Part shown: piece by piece, positions 16,288-24,310 of the stretch
Position numbering within the stretch: the stretch's first letter is position 1
How the letters are laid out: each line of letters begins with the position of its first letter
Source: Halalkalibacter okhensis
Lineage (GTDB): Bacteria > Bacillota > Bacilli > Bacillales > Bacillaceae_D
Assembly: GCF_000787375.1 (NCBI RefSeq)
Contig: NZ_JRJU01000023.1
Location: forward strand, 1-64,000
Length of the DNA: 64,000 bases
Direction: 5' to 3'
The notes under the pieces: model-generated
Seen by the model: only the letters and a program-made list of their open reading frames with translations
Told to the model about the DNA's origin: nothing
The model's database searches: none
Program-made: the position numbers and the translations under genes

Positions 16288-18720
16288 TTACTCTTTTGTT
16301 ACTAAATAAGCTTGGTAGTTTGTCACTCCATCTTGTTCAACATACACAGCGAGAACATAGTCACCTTCAGGCAATTGTGTCCCACTTGCTTCACCGTTCC
16401 ATGAAAATTCATGAATGGGTGCTGAAACATTTGCAAATTCACCAATGGTGCCTAGTGGAAGTCCAATCGTTCCATCCGAGTTGAACTCGTATAAATCATA
16501 AGCAAGCACTTCCGCTCCGCCTGGTAAATAAGAACCGACAGAATATGTGCCTTCAGACTCTTTTTCAAGGAACGCCCCCGTCACACGCGGATAATCAGGC
16601 TCACCGACAAACAAAATTGTTGGCACATCGATGGTTGCTGTTCCATCACTCACTTGAATCGTTCCTTCATAATATCCAGGATCCAATTTTGATGCATCCA
16701 CCTGAACATTGAACCTAACATTTTGAGTTTTACCAGCTTGTACATTTAAGTTATTGCTTGTCATGACTTTAATGCCTTGTGGATTGCCAGCAAACTCCAC
16801 ATCAAAGCTGTAACGTTTTCGTTCATTTGATAGATTCTTAATCGTAAAGCTTGTCCCTTCCACTTGTTTGCCTTTGCTTTTGACAAACTTACCAAATGAA
16901 TGACTGCCAGAAGTAACAAGTGTTTTCGTTTCAATTGCATCTAATACACGAATGCTACCCGCACCTTGAGTATTGTGTGGATACACTTCGCCTGTTGCTG
17001 GATTGATTAAGTCTTCAGCAGTATTCATTAACGCTGCTTTTATTTCTTCTACGCTCCAGTTCGGATTTGCTTCTAACACTAAGGCCGCAGCCCCCGCTAC
17101 ATGCGGTGCAGCCATGCTTGTTCCTTGCATCGCGCTATATCCATGTGGACTGTCTGGATTATGTGTTGGAACTGTACTTGTAATGTTGACACCAGGTGCA
17201 GAAACATCCGGCTTAATCATCCAAGTTGATAAAACAGGTCCACGAGATGAAAAGTCCGCGATCGTCTCTCCGACTTCACCGATAAGCTCAATATCAAATG
17301 ATACCGTATTGTTACCTGCCTCTAATTCAGCTAGAAGCGCTTGTCCATCCGCTTGCGTCGTCTTAATCGTCGGAATAGCCATTCCTGGCACATCTGGTTG
17401 TTCACCACTCACATTATTATAAATTATCGCCCCAACAGCACCCGCATTTTTCGCATTCGTCGCTTTATCTACAAATGCGTACTCCCCGCGGCTGATTAAC
17501 GCAATTTTCCCGTCAACATCGACACCTTCAAAATCAGATTCAGCGCCAAGTCCAACGTGAACAAATTCATACTCTCCTTCATTTAACGCAAGCAGCTCTT
17601 CTTCACTCGGAAAGCCCATCACGTTGGCAGAAGGATAGTCCACCCCACCAGGAGTTGTGATTTTTGCAGAGAAAACATTATACGGCAAGCGACTTGCTCC
17701 GACAGAAATGGCCTCACGCGACGTTCCTGGTGAACCAACTGTCCAGTTATTCGGCCCGCTATTTCCATTTGAAGTGACCGCAACCACTCCCTCAGCCATT
17801 GCCCAATCTAACGCAATACTCGTTGCAAAATCTGGAGAGTTCAATGTATTCCCTAAAGATAAATTCATCACATCCGCGCCATCTTGAACCGCACGCTCTA
17901 TTCCAGCGACAACATTTTCAGTCGTTCCGCTTCCACCCGGTCCAAGAACTCGATACGCTAATAAACTTGCCTCCGGAGCTACCCCTTTAATCTCCCCATT
18001 TGCCGCGACCGTTCCCGCTACATGAGTCCCATGATTCGTTGAACCTCCACGTGGGTCACCTGTTGGCGTTTCTTGCGGATCGTCATCATTATCAACAAAA
18101 TCCCAGCCTTTGTACTCACCAAAAGCGTGTTCTAAATCTGGATGCGTATAATCAGTACCTGTATCAATCACCGCTACCGTAATACCTTCACCCGTGTAGC
18201 CAGCATCCCATGCGAGATCCGATCCAATAAAAGGTGCACTTTCCACCATGTTCGGATTAAACACTTCTGGGTCGACTTCCACAGAATCAACCGTATATTC
18301 CACATTTGGATACACTGCTTTGACACCAGGAATCGTCGCCAATTCAGCTACTCGATTTCCTGGAAGCTCCACAGAAAACCCAGAAAATACATGCTCGTAT
18401 TCACGATTCACCTTGGCATTTTTCACTTTATCCTTAACCGCATCAACTACCTTGTTACGCTCAGAAGCTAATTTTGATTTCGATTGGCTTTTGCCTTTTT
18501 GCTTCGCTTCAACAATGCTTTCCTCTTCTAATTCAACAATAACAGTCGTCGGGGCAGGAGATGCTAAGTTAATCTCTCCAAACAACTCCCCTGTCGGAAG
18601 CTCTCTTGACTCTGATTTTGAGTTCGCAAAAGCCCCCATGCTAAAAGTAGATAATAATAAAACAATTGCTAAAAAACTAATTAGTAATTTTGAACTTTTT
18701 CTAAACAACGCTACAAACAC
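16288..18720 (-). CDS. vpr: Vpr-like secreted subtilisin family serine protease with PA domain
   Basis: Exported S8 protease of ~810 residues, almost the length of B. subtilis Vpr. It has a signal peptide (to ~residue 33), an I9-type inhibitory propeptide (~55-145), and a catalytic domain with Asp186 in VAVIDTGTD, His233 in NHGTHVAGTVAA and Ser535 in GTSMAAPHVAG. A protease-associated domain is inserted between His and Ser (~360-450, with KIALISRGEYAFVDKA), as in Vpr. The C-terminal ~210 residues are Fn3-like beta domains. All catalytic residues are intact. It probably supplies peptides from extracellular protein and may process other exported proteins. The GTG at 18720 abuts GAGAGG; the TTG at 18708 is an alternative start with better spacing. 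Confidence 0.92.
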   Translation of the reverse strand: MFVALFRKSSKLLISFLAIVLLLSTFSMGAFANSKSESRELPTGELFGEINLASPAPTTVIVELEEESIVEAKQKGKSQSKSKLASERNKVVDAVKDKVKNAKVNREYEHVFSGFSVELPGNRVAELATIPGVKAVYPNVEYTVDSVEVDPEVFNPNMVESAPFIGSDLAWDAGYTGEGITVAVIDTGTDYTHPDLEHAFGEYKGWDFVDNDDDPQETPTGDPRGGSTNHGTHVAGTVAANGEIKGVAPEASLLAYRVLGPGGSGTTENVVAGIERAVQDGADVMNLSLGNTLNSPDFATSIALDWAMAEGVVAVTSNGNSGPNNWTVGSPGTSREAISVGASRLPYNVFSAKITTPGGVDYPSANVMGFPSEEELLALNEGEYEFVHVGLGAESDFEGVDVDGKIALISRGEYAFVDKATNAKNAGAVGAIIYNNVSGEQPDVPGMAIPTIKTTQADGQALLAELEAGNNTVSFDIELIGEVGETIADFSSRGPVLSTWMIKPDVSAPGVNITSTVPTHNPDSPHGYSAMQGTSMAAPHVAGAAALVLEANPNWSVEEIKAALMNTAEDLINPATGEVYPHNTQGAGSIRVLDAIETKTLVTSGSHSFGKFVKSKGKQVEGTSFTIKNLSNERKRYSFDVEFAGNPQGIKVMTSNNLNVQAGKTQNVRFNVQVDASKLDPGYYEGTIQVSDGTATIDVPTILFVGEPDYPRVTGAFLEKESEGTYSVGSYLPGGAEVLAYDLYEFNSDGTIGLPLGTIGEFANVSAPIHEFSWNGEASGTQLPEGDYVLAVYVEQDGVTNYQAYLVTKE

Positions 18721-19029
18721 CCTCTCTTCATCTTTTTGCCGTACAATTCTTCTAACCTATTGGTACACCTCCTGAGTTTAGAAGAGTTAGAATATTTTTT
18801 AAATATATTACTATACTCTAAATACTAGAGTTTTTAGCTATCTCCTTCTGGACTATCGAACGATTAATAAAGGCACTAATTTAGGTATTAATACGGTTTA
18901 TAAAAGTTTAAATTTCGTCTACCGAAGTATTTTTTGGAAAATACAGTTCTTTTTACTCAGTTCAAAACGGAATATCAGCTCGCCTCAAAGTAGTTCTTTT
19001 TACCCACGTTATTCATTAAGTCACAATAA
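18721..19029. other. Intergenic region upstream of vpr
   Basis: The gap between the vpr start and the next terminator is AT-rich and contains the presumed vpr promoter near 18780-18840. No gene with a ribosome site was found. Two similar CAGTTCTTTTTACTCA / TAGTTCTTTTTACCCA stretches near 18945 and 18990 form an imperfect direct repeat of unknown meaning. Confidence 0.4.
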
Positions 19030-19070
19030 ATACGCTTGGAAATACACCCAAGCGTATCATTGTCGATTGC
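19030..19070 (-). terminator. Terminator of the unknown secreted-protein gene
   Basis: ATACGCTTGG pairs with CCAAGCGTAT (19030-19057), followed on the minus strand by a T-rich tail TTATTGTG. Confidence 0.6.
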
Positions 19071-19114
19071 TTACTCGATACTCTTTCCTTTAAAAAATAC
19101 TGTTTTGTGTACTA

Positions 19115-20722
19115 TCACTTGCCAAATTCAATTTCATGTTCATCTAATAACCTGATTACTTCTTTTGGCAATGAAACGCCTTTATTTACTAAGTAATTAG
19201 CCTTGGATTGCGCAAGCATTTCTATTGTATGAATCCGACTGTCATCAACTTCTTTCCATAACTGCAGTGAAATCAGTAAATCCGTCAAGGTTAAGATCGG
19301 GTAATCCTCTCCTTGAAAACTATGGTCGGGATTAATCTGGTACCATGTGTCTCCTTGATCATTCAACCACTGATCCCCAAGTTCATCGATGCCATTTTGA
19401 ATGAAAGTGGCAGCTTGTAAGTATTTTTCTTCATCAGTATCAACGTACGTTTGCAGTAACAGGTTCATTCCACCGAGGACATGATTTAAGGAACTATGAG
19501 TGACCGCTGTATCCTGATAATAGGTGAAATAATCACTTATCAAATAGGCATCTGGAGCCACCTTTACTACTTGCTCTGCTTCAATTTGCTTCACTAAAAA
19601 GTCAGCATAATCAATGATAGCCGTGCGCAACTCTGGAATATCAAATATTTTTCCTACTTCTTCTAAATAGAGGGCGACCTTTTCATTATGCCTTGTATCG
19701 ATATAGGGCGCCTCAATGCCATACCGCCGATTCAACCAGTGGTTCGTATATTCCGTTTCCCAATAATCCTTCCCGTCTTTAAAAATGGTTAAATTCGCAA
19801 GCGAGTTTAACATGATATTACGAAAATACCGTTCTTCTGTTTCTTTGTACCTTGTTAAAGCTTCATCTTCTCTCACAATCAATAGGTTCCTAGCATATTG
19901 CAACTTAGATGCTGGTGCCGGCTCTGCCGATTTCCCTACTTTTTTATATGGCCCCTCTGCTGTGTACCAGTTGTTATGCTTTCTTTTTTTATTATGGTAA
20001 ATCTTAGCCCATTCAGTGAAGGAATCCTCTGAATCAAATAACCGCTCTTTCGAAAACACCAGCCAATGATCTAAAATATCCTCTCCCTTTGACCTCATAT
20101 CCATCTTAAATAACAGTTCATCTTCCTTAGAATCGATATCAAAGTTTTGGTTCTCTGATAAAAATTCTCTCATCACACTTTTTCGCCCATCCTCATAATT
20201 GTCCGTAATTTTGCGAGAGTGGTATTGTTTGCCGATCATGACATTTGAGGAAAACTCATTTTCTTTATACGTTGTTAAAAGACCAAACGGATGGGTTGTT
20301 AAATCAACATGAATCGCATCATTAAACCTTGGTCCAGTTATAAATTGATCAAGGCTTTGCAACGAATAATAGCCCGTATCAGCGACAGGAATAGAAAAGG
20401 ATAGTTCAACCGCTTGATCACTCTGATTATCCAGTGTGGTAAAAATAAAGTGATCATCACGATCGATCATGCGCTTTGTTACGGTAAGGTAGGATGCTGG
20501 TTTTGTTTTAATCTCATATGTATACACGATGTCTTTCACCAAATTGTAATAAGTACTTTCAGCTGTATCAATCAATTCGATACCATGTCCCGTTTCTTCT
20601 TCGATGTTGATCGGTAATGTTTGATCTTTTTTTGCAAATACTTGTGTATGACTTAAGTTAGTCGATAACATAATCACAAGTATGATCAAAAGCATTCGTT
20701 TCTGTTTCCGCACTGCACACAC
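19115..20722 (-). CDS. Secreted protein of unknown function, C-terminal alpha/alpha-toroid-like
   Basis: An exported protein of ~535 residues. An N-terminal hydrophobic stretch, MLLIILVIMLSTN, ends near Val-Phe-Ala, a signal-peptide pattern. Residues ~40-240 look beta-rich. Residues ~270-520 are helical, with repeated Trp/Tyr-rich hairpins and SSLNHVLGGMNLLLQTYVDTDEEKYLQAA, which recalls the helical barrel of D-glucuronyl C5-epimerases and related polysaccharide enzymes. I do not assign an activity on that resemblance. The GTG at 20722 overlaps AAAAGGTG; the GTG at 20713 has better spacing. It ends with its own terminator and forms a single-gene unit next to the Vpr gene. Confidence 0.7.
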   Translation of the reverse strand: MCAVRKQKRMLLIILVIMLSTNLSHTQVFAKKDQTLPINIEEETGHGIELIDTAESTYYNLVKDIVYTYEIKTKPASYLTVTKRMIDRDDHFIFTTLDNQSDQAVELSFSIPVADTGYYSLQSLDQFITGPRFNDAIHVDLTTHPFGLLTTYKENEFSSNVMIGKQYHSRKITDNYEDGRKSVMREFLSENQNFDIDSKEDELLFKMDMRSKGEDILDHWLVFSKERLFDSEDSFTEWAKIYHNKKRKHNNWYTAEGPYKKVGKSAEPAPASKLQYARNLLIVREDEALTRYKETEERYFRNIMLNSLANLTIFKDGKDYWETEYTNHWLNRRYGIEAPYIDTRHNEKVALYLEEVGKIFDIPELRTAIIDYADFLVKQIEAEQVVKVAPDAYLISDYFTYYQDTAVTHSSLNHVLGGMNLLLQTYVDTDEEKYLQAATFIQNGIDELGDQWLNDQGDTWYQINPDHSFQGEDYPILTLTDLLISLQLWKEVDDSRIHTIEMLAQSKANYLVNKGVSLPKEVIRLLDEHEIEFGK

Positions 20723-20921
20723 ACCTTTTCTTTCTATTTATACATACTTAGTTAAACCAACTTGTACCATTTTATGCAAAAAAGAATCCGTTCATTGACA
20801 GCTTGCTGTCGTTACTTCGAGCTAAATTTGTCGCAAAAAACTATGAATGCCTCAACAAACTTCGAGTCCTTTCCCTTCAAACATTTGATACAGTTACAAA
20901 AAGCACATTGAGGTGATGAGC

Positions 20922-21107
20922 ATGCATTTTGAGAACTTGCTTGATATTGTGTTAGGAAAAAGAGAAGTGTTATCGATTATTGAGTGTCCCGTCTGCGAAT
21001 TAGAAGAAATTTATTATAAAGATCCTGCTACCAACAAACAAACGGGCCGAGCTTGTTCCCACTGTAACTTTGTCCAAAAATTTGATTTCGATTCTGTTAA
21101 ATCTTAA
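20922..21107 (+). CDS. Small zinc-ribbon-like protein (62 aa)
   Basis: A short protein with two Cys pairs, CPVC at ~residue 21 and CSHC at ~45, spaced as in a zinc ribbon, with a Phe/Asp-rich end. The ATG at 20922 follows GAGGTGA by five bases; an upstream in-frame GTG and ATG overlap that site. The gene stands alone and shares a bidirectional terminator with the convergent YhcN-type gene. I do not recognise the family. A metal-binding or nucleic-acid-contacting role would fit the fold but is inference. Confidence 0.7.
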   Translation: MHFENLLDIVLGKREVLSIIECPVCELEEIYYKDPATNKQTGRACSHCNFVQKFDFDSVKS

Positions 21108-21152
21108 AAAATAAGCCCTAAGCTACCGTTTTCTTCTGCTTAGGGCTATTCT
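21108..21152. terminator. Bidirectional terminator
   Basis: AGCCCTAAGC (21114-21123) pairs with GCTTAGGGCT (21138-21147), with TTCTTTCT after it on the plus strand and TATTTTTTAAG on the minus strand. It serves the convergent zinc-ribbon and YhcN-type genes. Confidence 0.8.
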
Positions 21153-21163
21153 TTCTCTGCATC

Positions 21164-21730
21164 TTAATCAACGACACGAATCGTATGGTTTTTCGCTAAT
21201 TTCTGGGCCTGTTGTTTGATCTGCCTTGCTTTTCGTTCTCCCACTTTTTCATCTACGGTTAATTCGACCACCTGTCCACGTACTCGCGCCTCTTGTACTC
21301 CATCTATTTCTAAAATTCGAGCCGTTTGCAATGTCTGATTATGCTGGACATCATAAGCTCCATCTATATGATTTTTTTCTGCCAATACGCCACTTCCGCC
21401 TTGTTGCGTTCTCTCTTGTCTATGCCCTTCGATACCAAAGAATCCACCAGCTCGTCCTTGACCAAAGTCTGTACCGAACCCTCTAGACCGGTCCTCACCC
21501 ACTTCAACTTCTCCTGGTGAATGTCTTTGTCCGGTAAAAAATCCACCATCATGATCGACGCGACCACCCAAATCATTACGAGTTCCAATTCCCGGGCTAT
21601 CGTTTATTCCTAATGTACCTTGTCGATGTTCTGTTTCGTACGGATGTGTTGCTTGATTATCAACTCCACAGCCAGTAAGACCACTAACTAACATCGTTGC
21701 TGCTACAACTGACATCGTAATTTTTTTCAT
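21164..21730 (-). CDS. YhcN/YlaJ family sporulation lipoprotein
   Basis: A lipoprotein of 188 residues with signal and lipobox LTGCG (Cys ~21). A Gly/Arg/His-rich linker (~40-115) precedes a small alpha/beta domain (~120-188) with ILEIDGVQEARVRGQVVELTVDE, the conserved part of YhcN/YlaJ proteins. Members are made in the forespore and found in the inner spore membrane, with a role in germination or outgrowth. GAGGAGG stands well placed before the ATG. The neighbouring sspH gene supports forespore expression. Confidence 0.85.
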   Translation of the reverse strand: MKKITMSVVAATMLVSGLTGCGVDNQATHPYETEHRQGTLGINDSPGIGTRNDLGGRVDHDGGFFTGQRHSPGEVEVGEDRSRGFGTDFGQGRAGGFFGIEGHRQERTQQGGSGVLAEKNHIDGAYDVQHNQTLQTARILEIDGVQEARVRGQVVELTVDEKVGERKARQIKQQAQKLAKNHTIRVVD

Positions 21731-21864
21731 CTTGGAGTCCTCCTCTCTTTATTAAAATGGCTTAGTGAGAACTCCTTTACACTGTTAGTTCTTGGTTACT
21801 CAGATGAATAACGGTTTATTTATCGGAGAAGCTATGAGTGACAAATTCAAAAGGAGTGTTTTTC

Positions 21865-22044
21865 ATGGACGCAAAGCGCGCGCAAGAAATTTCATCAGCA
21901 ACACAAATGGCTAATGTTTCTTACAACGGGCAGGCCGTATATATTGAGCATGTCGATCAAGGGACTGGACAAGCAACCATTCATCCGCTTGATAACCCAA
22001 CAAGCAAGCAAAGCGTTTCTGTCACGGACTTAAACGAACAGTAA
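21865..22044 (+). CDS. sspH: H-type small acid-soluble spore protein
   Basis: A 59-residue protein starting MDAKRAQEI, with SSATQMANVSYNGQAVYIEHVD and a SVTDLNE end, the pattern of the SspH family. It is a minor forespore protein associated with the spore core. The ATG at 21865 follows AAGGAG by eight bases. It is divergent from the YhcN-type gene, with a 134-bp shared promoter region, and followed directly by the 52-bp tandem repeat. This gene is strong evidence for an endospore former. Confidence 0.92.
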   Translation: MDAKRAQEISSATQMANVSYNGQAVYIEHVDQGTGQATIHPLDNPTSKQSVSVTDLNEQ

Positions 22045-22103
22045 GAGGTGTAGGCTAGGGGGATGGATTTTGAATTGGTTTAGGCGGATGTTCTCTCTGG
22101 GGG

Positions 22104-22680
22104 GCCTCGGTTTCGGGATCCATCCTCTCTCTTTGGCTAACCGTTCTCTTCGCGGTTCCTTGGTTTCGGGCTCCATCACACCTCTTTGGCTACCGATCTC
22201 TTCGGGGGGCCTCGGTTTCGGGGGCCATCACATCTCTTTGGCTACCGTTCTCTTCGCAGTTCCTTGGTTTCGGGATCCATCCCCTCTCTTTGGCTACCGT
22301 TCTCTTCGCAGTTCCTCGGTTTCGCGATCCATCACACCTCTTTGGCTACCGTTCTCTTCGCGATTCCTTGGTTTCGGGATCCATCACACCTCTTTGGCTA
22401 CCGTTCTCTTCGCGATTCCTCGGTTTCGCGATCCATCACACCTCTTTGGCTACCGTTCTCTTCAGGGTTCTTCGGTTTCGGGATCCATCACACCTCTTTG
22501 GCTACCGTTCTCTTCGCGATTCCTTGGTTTCGGGATCCATCCCACCTCTTTGGCTACCGTTCTCTTCGCGATTCCTTGGTTTCGGGATCCATCACACCTC
22601 TTTGGCTACCGTTCTCTTCGCGGTTCTCGGTTTCGGGATCCATCACACCTCTTTGGCTGCCGTTCTTTCCTCAGGATCCA
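22104..22680. repeat. 52-bp tandem repeat, 11 copies
   Basis: Eleven back-to-back copies of a 51- to 53-bp unit containing GGTTTCGGGATCCATC, then ACACCTCTTTGGCTACCG, then TTCTCTTCGCGATTCCT. Copies differ at a few positions (GGGATCC/GCGATCC/GGGCTCC; GCGATT/GCAGTT/GCGGTT); the first and last are most diverged. Since 52 is not a multiple of three, the same peptide appears in all three plus frames, so the open frames across it are not genes. There are no unique spacers, so it is not a CRISPR array. It lies between sspH and the cell-wall-binding-repeat gene. Confidence 0.95.
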
Positions 22681-22691
22681 AAGCAAACCAA

Positions 22692-22735
22692 ACACAAAAA
22701 AGCCATCCCTTCCCCATTAAGGAAAGGAATAGCCG
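22692..22735 (-). terminator. Terminator of the cell-wall-binding-repeat gene
   Basis: On the minus strand GCTATTCCTTTCC pairs imperfectly with GGAAGGGATGGC, followed by TTTTTTGTG. Confidence 0.75.
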
Positions 22736-22747
22736 CCGTAATAAGAA

Positions 22748-22879
22748 TTATTTGCCACCTTCTAAAGTAGACTCATCCTCATCGTTTTCTTCTTCATCTG
22801 TAGATTCTTCTGTTGATTCATCATCTTCTTCGTCCGTTGACTCTTCAACATCTTCTTCTGTTGATTCTTCAGTATTTTT
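22748..22879 (-). pseudogene. Frameshifted acidic tail of the cell-wall-binding-repeat protein
   Basis: Just past the stop of the upstream frame, a second frame codes for about 40 residues of the same composition: TEESTEEDVEESTDEEDD and on to EGGK, then a stop. Removing one base from the five-T run at 22875-22879 (A-run on the gene strand) joins both frames into one protein of ~371 residues. Glu/Ser/Thr composition on both sides of the run shows they were one tail. It could be a real one-base indel, a phase-variable tail, or a sequencing error. Confidence 0.75.
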
Positions 22880-23864
22880 CTTCTTCTGTTGATTCTTCAG
22901 CGTTCTCATCTTCAGTTGCTTCTTCTTCAGATGTGAAACCTTCAAAAATCGCTAATACGTCTTCGCTAATGGCTACTGTTCCACCTAGAATGTTAAAGCT
23001 TGTAAACTGCTCAGCTAATTCGCTAATTACCGCTGGCACACGGTCGCTACGAGTTAATAAAATAGAAGCGTCGTTTTTCGCCGCTAATACAGAACCAGTT
23101 AATGCATCTGCAAAGTTTGTTCCAGTTGCTACATAAGCTGCTTCTTGTTCAGTTGTGAACTCGTCGACAATGGCTTTGTTCGTTTCATAACGGTCAACGC
23201 CACCTAAACGTCTTGCATCAGTTAGTGCTTCTTCAATTGCATTGTTTACTGCAGCTGTTCCACCAATAATGTATTGCTTTGTGCTGCTTTCAAGTGCTTC
23301 TTCTGCTGCAGCAGATAAACGATCAGAACGAGTTAATAAGATTGGGTATCCGTTCTTTGCTGCTTCTGGTGCTACTGCAAGAGCATCTGGGAAATCCAAT
23401 CCGTTTGCTAATACTACTGTTTCAGAAACAGGAAGTTGCTCTGCAATAAGAGCTGCTGTCTCATAACGTGTTTCGCCACCAATACGCTCTACACTTAAAC
23501 CAAGAGCCTCTAATTCTTCTGTAACCGTGTTTGAGATCGCACCTTCTCCACCAAGAATAACAACTTCTGTTGCATCTAATCTAGCAATCTCATACAAAGT
23601 TGAAGAAGGAATCACTTCTTGACGCGTTAATAATACCGGTGCATCAAGATGATAAGCTAAAGGACCTCCTGCTAATGCATCTGGAAACTCATCTCCTCTT
23701 GCAAGTACAACAACATTAGAAGACTCCCATCCATCCTTTGAAATCTCAACAGCTGTCGAATAGCGATCAGAACCACTAATTCTCTCAGTAGCCCCAACAC
23801 TCATAGGCAAAGTAAAAATTACCGCTGCCGCAAGTCCTGATAAAACCATACTTTTTAGTTTCAT
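22869..23864 (-). CDS. Cell wall-binding repeat 2 (PF04122) surface protein
   Basis: An exported protein of 331 residues. The signal peptide ends at VGA (~residue 25). Three ~95-residue repeats follow, each opening with ERISGSDRYSTA, ERIGGETRYETA or RRLGGVDRYETN and containing FPDALA/FADALT and PILLTR, then an ILGG turn; these define the cell-wall-binding repeat 2 family. No catalytic domain remains, so it may be a wall-bound structural or decoy protein. A Glu-rich tail begins near residue 310 and is cut by a frameshift at 22875-22879. The terminator and the rest of the tail lie downstream in the other frame. Confidence 0.88.
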   Translation of the reverse strand: MKLKSMVLSGLAAAVIFTLPMSVGATERISGSDRYSTAVEISKDGWESSNVVVLARGDEFPDALAGGPLAYHLDAPVLLTRQEVIPSSTLYEIARLDATEVVILGGEGAISNTVTEELEALGLSVERIGGETRYETAALIAEQLPVSETVVLANGLDFPDALAVAPEAAKNGYPILLTRSDRLSAAAEEALESSTKQYIIGGTAAVNNAIEEALTDARRLGGVDRYETNKAIVDEFTTEQEAAYVATGTNFADALTGSVLAAKNDASILLTRSDRVPAVISELAEQFTSFNILGGTVAISEDVLAIFEGFTSEEEATEDENAEESTEEEKY

Positions 23865-24029
23865 ACTCTATTCCCCTTTTCCTAGTAATAAATATTAGTA
23901 GAATTTCCTAAATTTTCTTCTACTCTATCTATTATAAATACAGAAGAATCCTGTTGTAAATTGGAAAACCCTAAAAATATTAGTCGAAATTAGTAATATT
24001 ATGTAAACGAAGATGAAGAGAAGCTAGGA
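23865..24029. other. Divergent intergenic region, cell-wall-binding protein / acyltransferase
   Basis: The stretch from 23865 to 24295 holds the promoters of both divergent genes and array F. TTAGTA words recur near 23893, 23983 and 23993. No small gene with a ribosome site was found. Confidence 0.4.
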
Positions 24030-24128
24030 ATTCTGTCGAAACTCCACTATTTACTGTCTAAACCACATCATTTGCTGTCCAATAACCGCATTATTCAGTC
24101 CAAACCGATCAATTTGCTGTCGCAAGGT
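24030..24128 (+). repeat. 21-bp phased repeat array F (5 boxes)
   Basis: Boxes start at 24033 (CTGTCG), 24054 (CTGTCT), 24075 (CTGTCC), 24096 (CAGTCC) and 24117 (CTGTCG). This array is upstream of two divergent genes, so it is not a 3'-end element here. Confidence 0.9.
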
Positions 24129-24310
24129 CCGCTTCGCCAAAATATGGAAAGAACTAACCCGAGTTGATAAAGTACTTCAGCCATTATAGAATAGATTAGT
24201 CAAAACTCGACAAGTACACTCGTATTCCTATGAGAGATTAAGATAAATACGCCGCAAGGCACAATTTCTAGTAGGGTGAGATTTAGATTAATGCATTGGA
24301 GATGTATACG

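Noticed and set aside
20805-20840. Possible eleventh 21-bp array near CTTGCTGTCG
   Set aside because: Only one box is present; the positions 21 bp either side do not match.
22070-22892. Three overlapping plus-strand open frames of ~200 codons
   Set aside because: All are the 52-bp tandem repeat read in three frames; the period is not divisible by three and no start has a fitting ribosome site.
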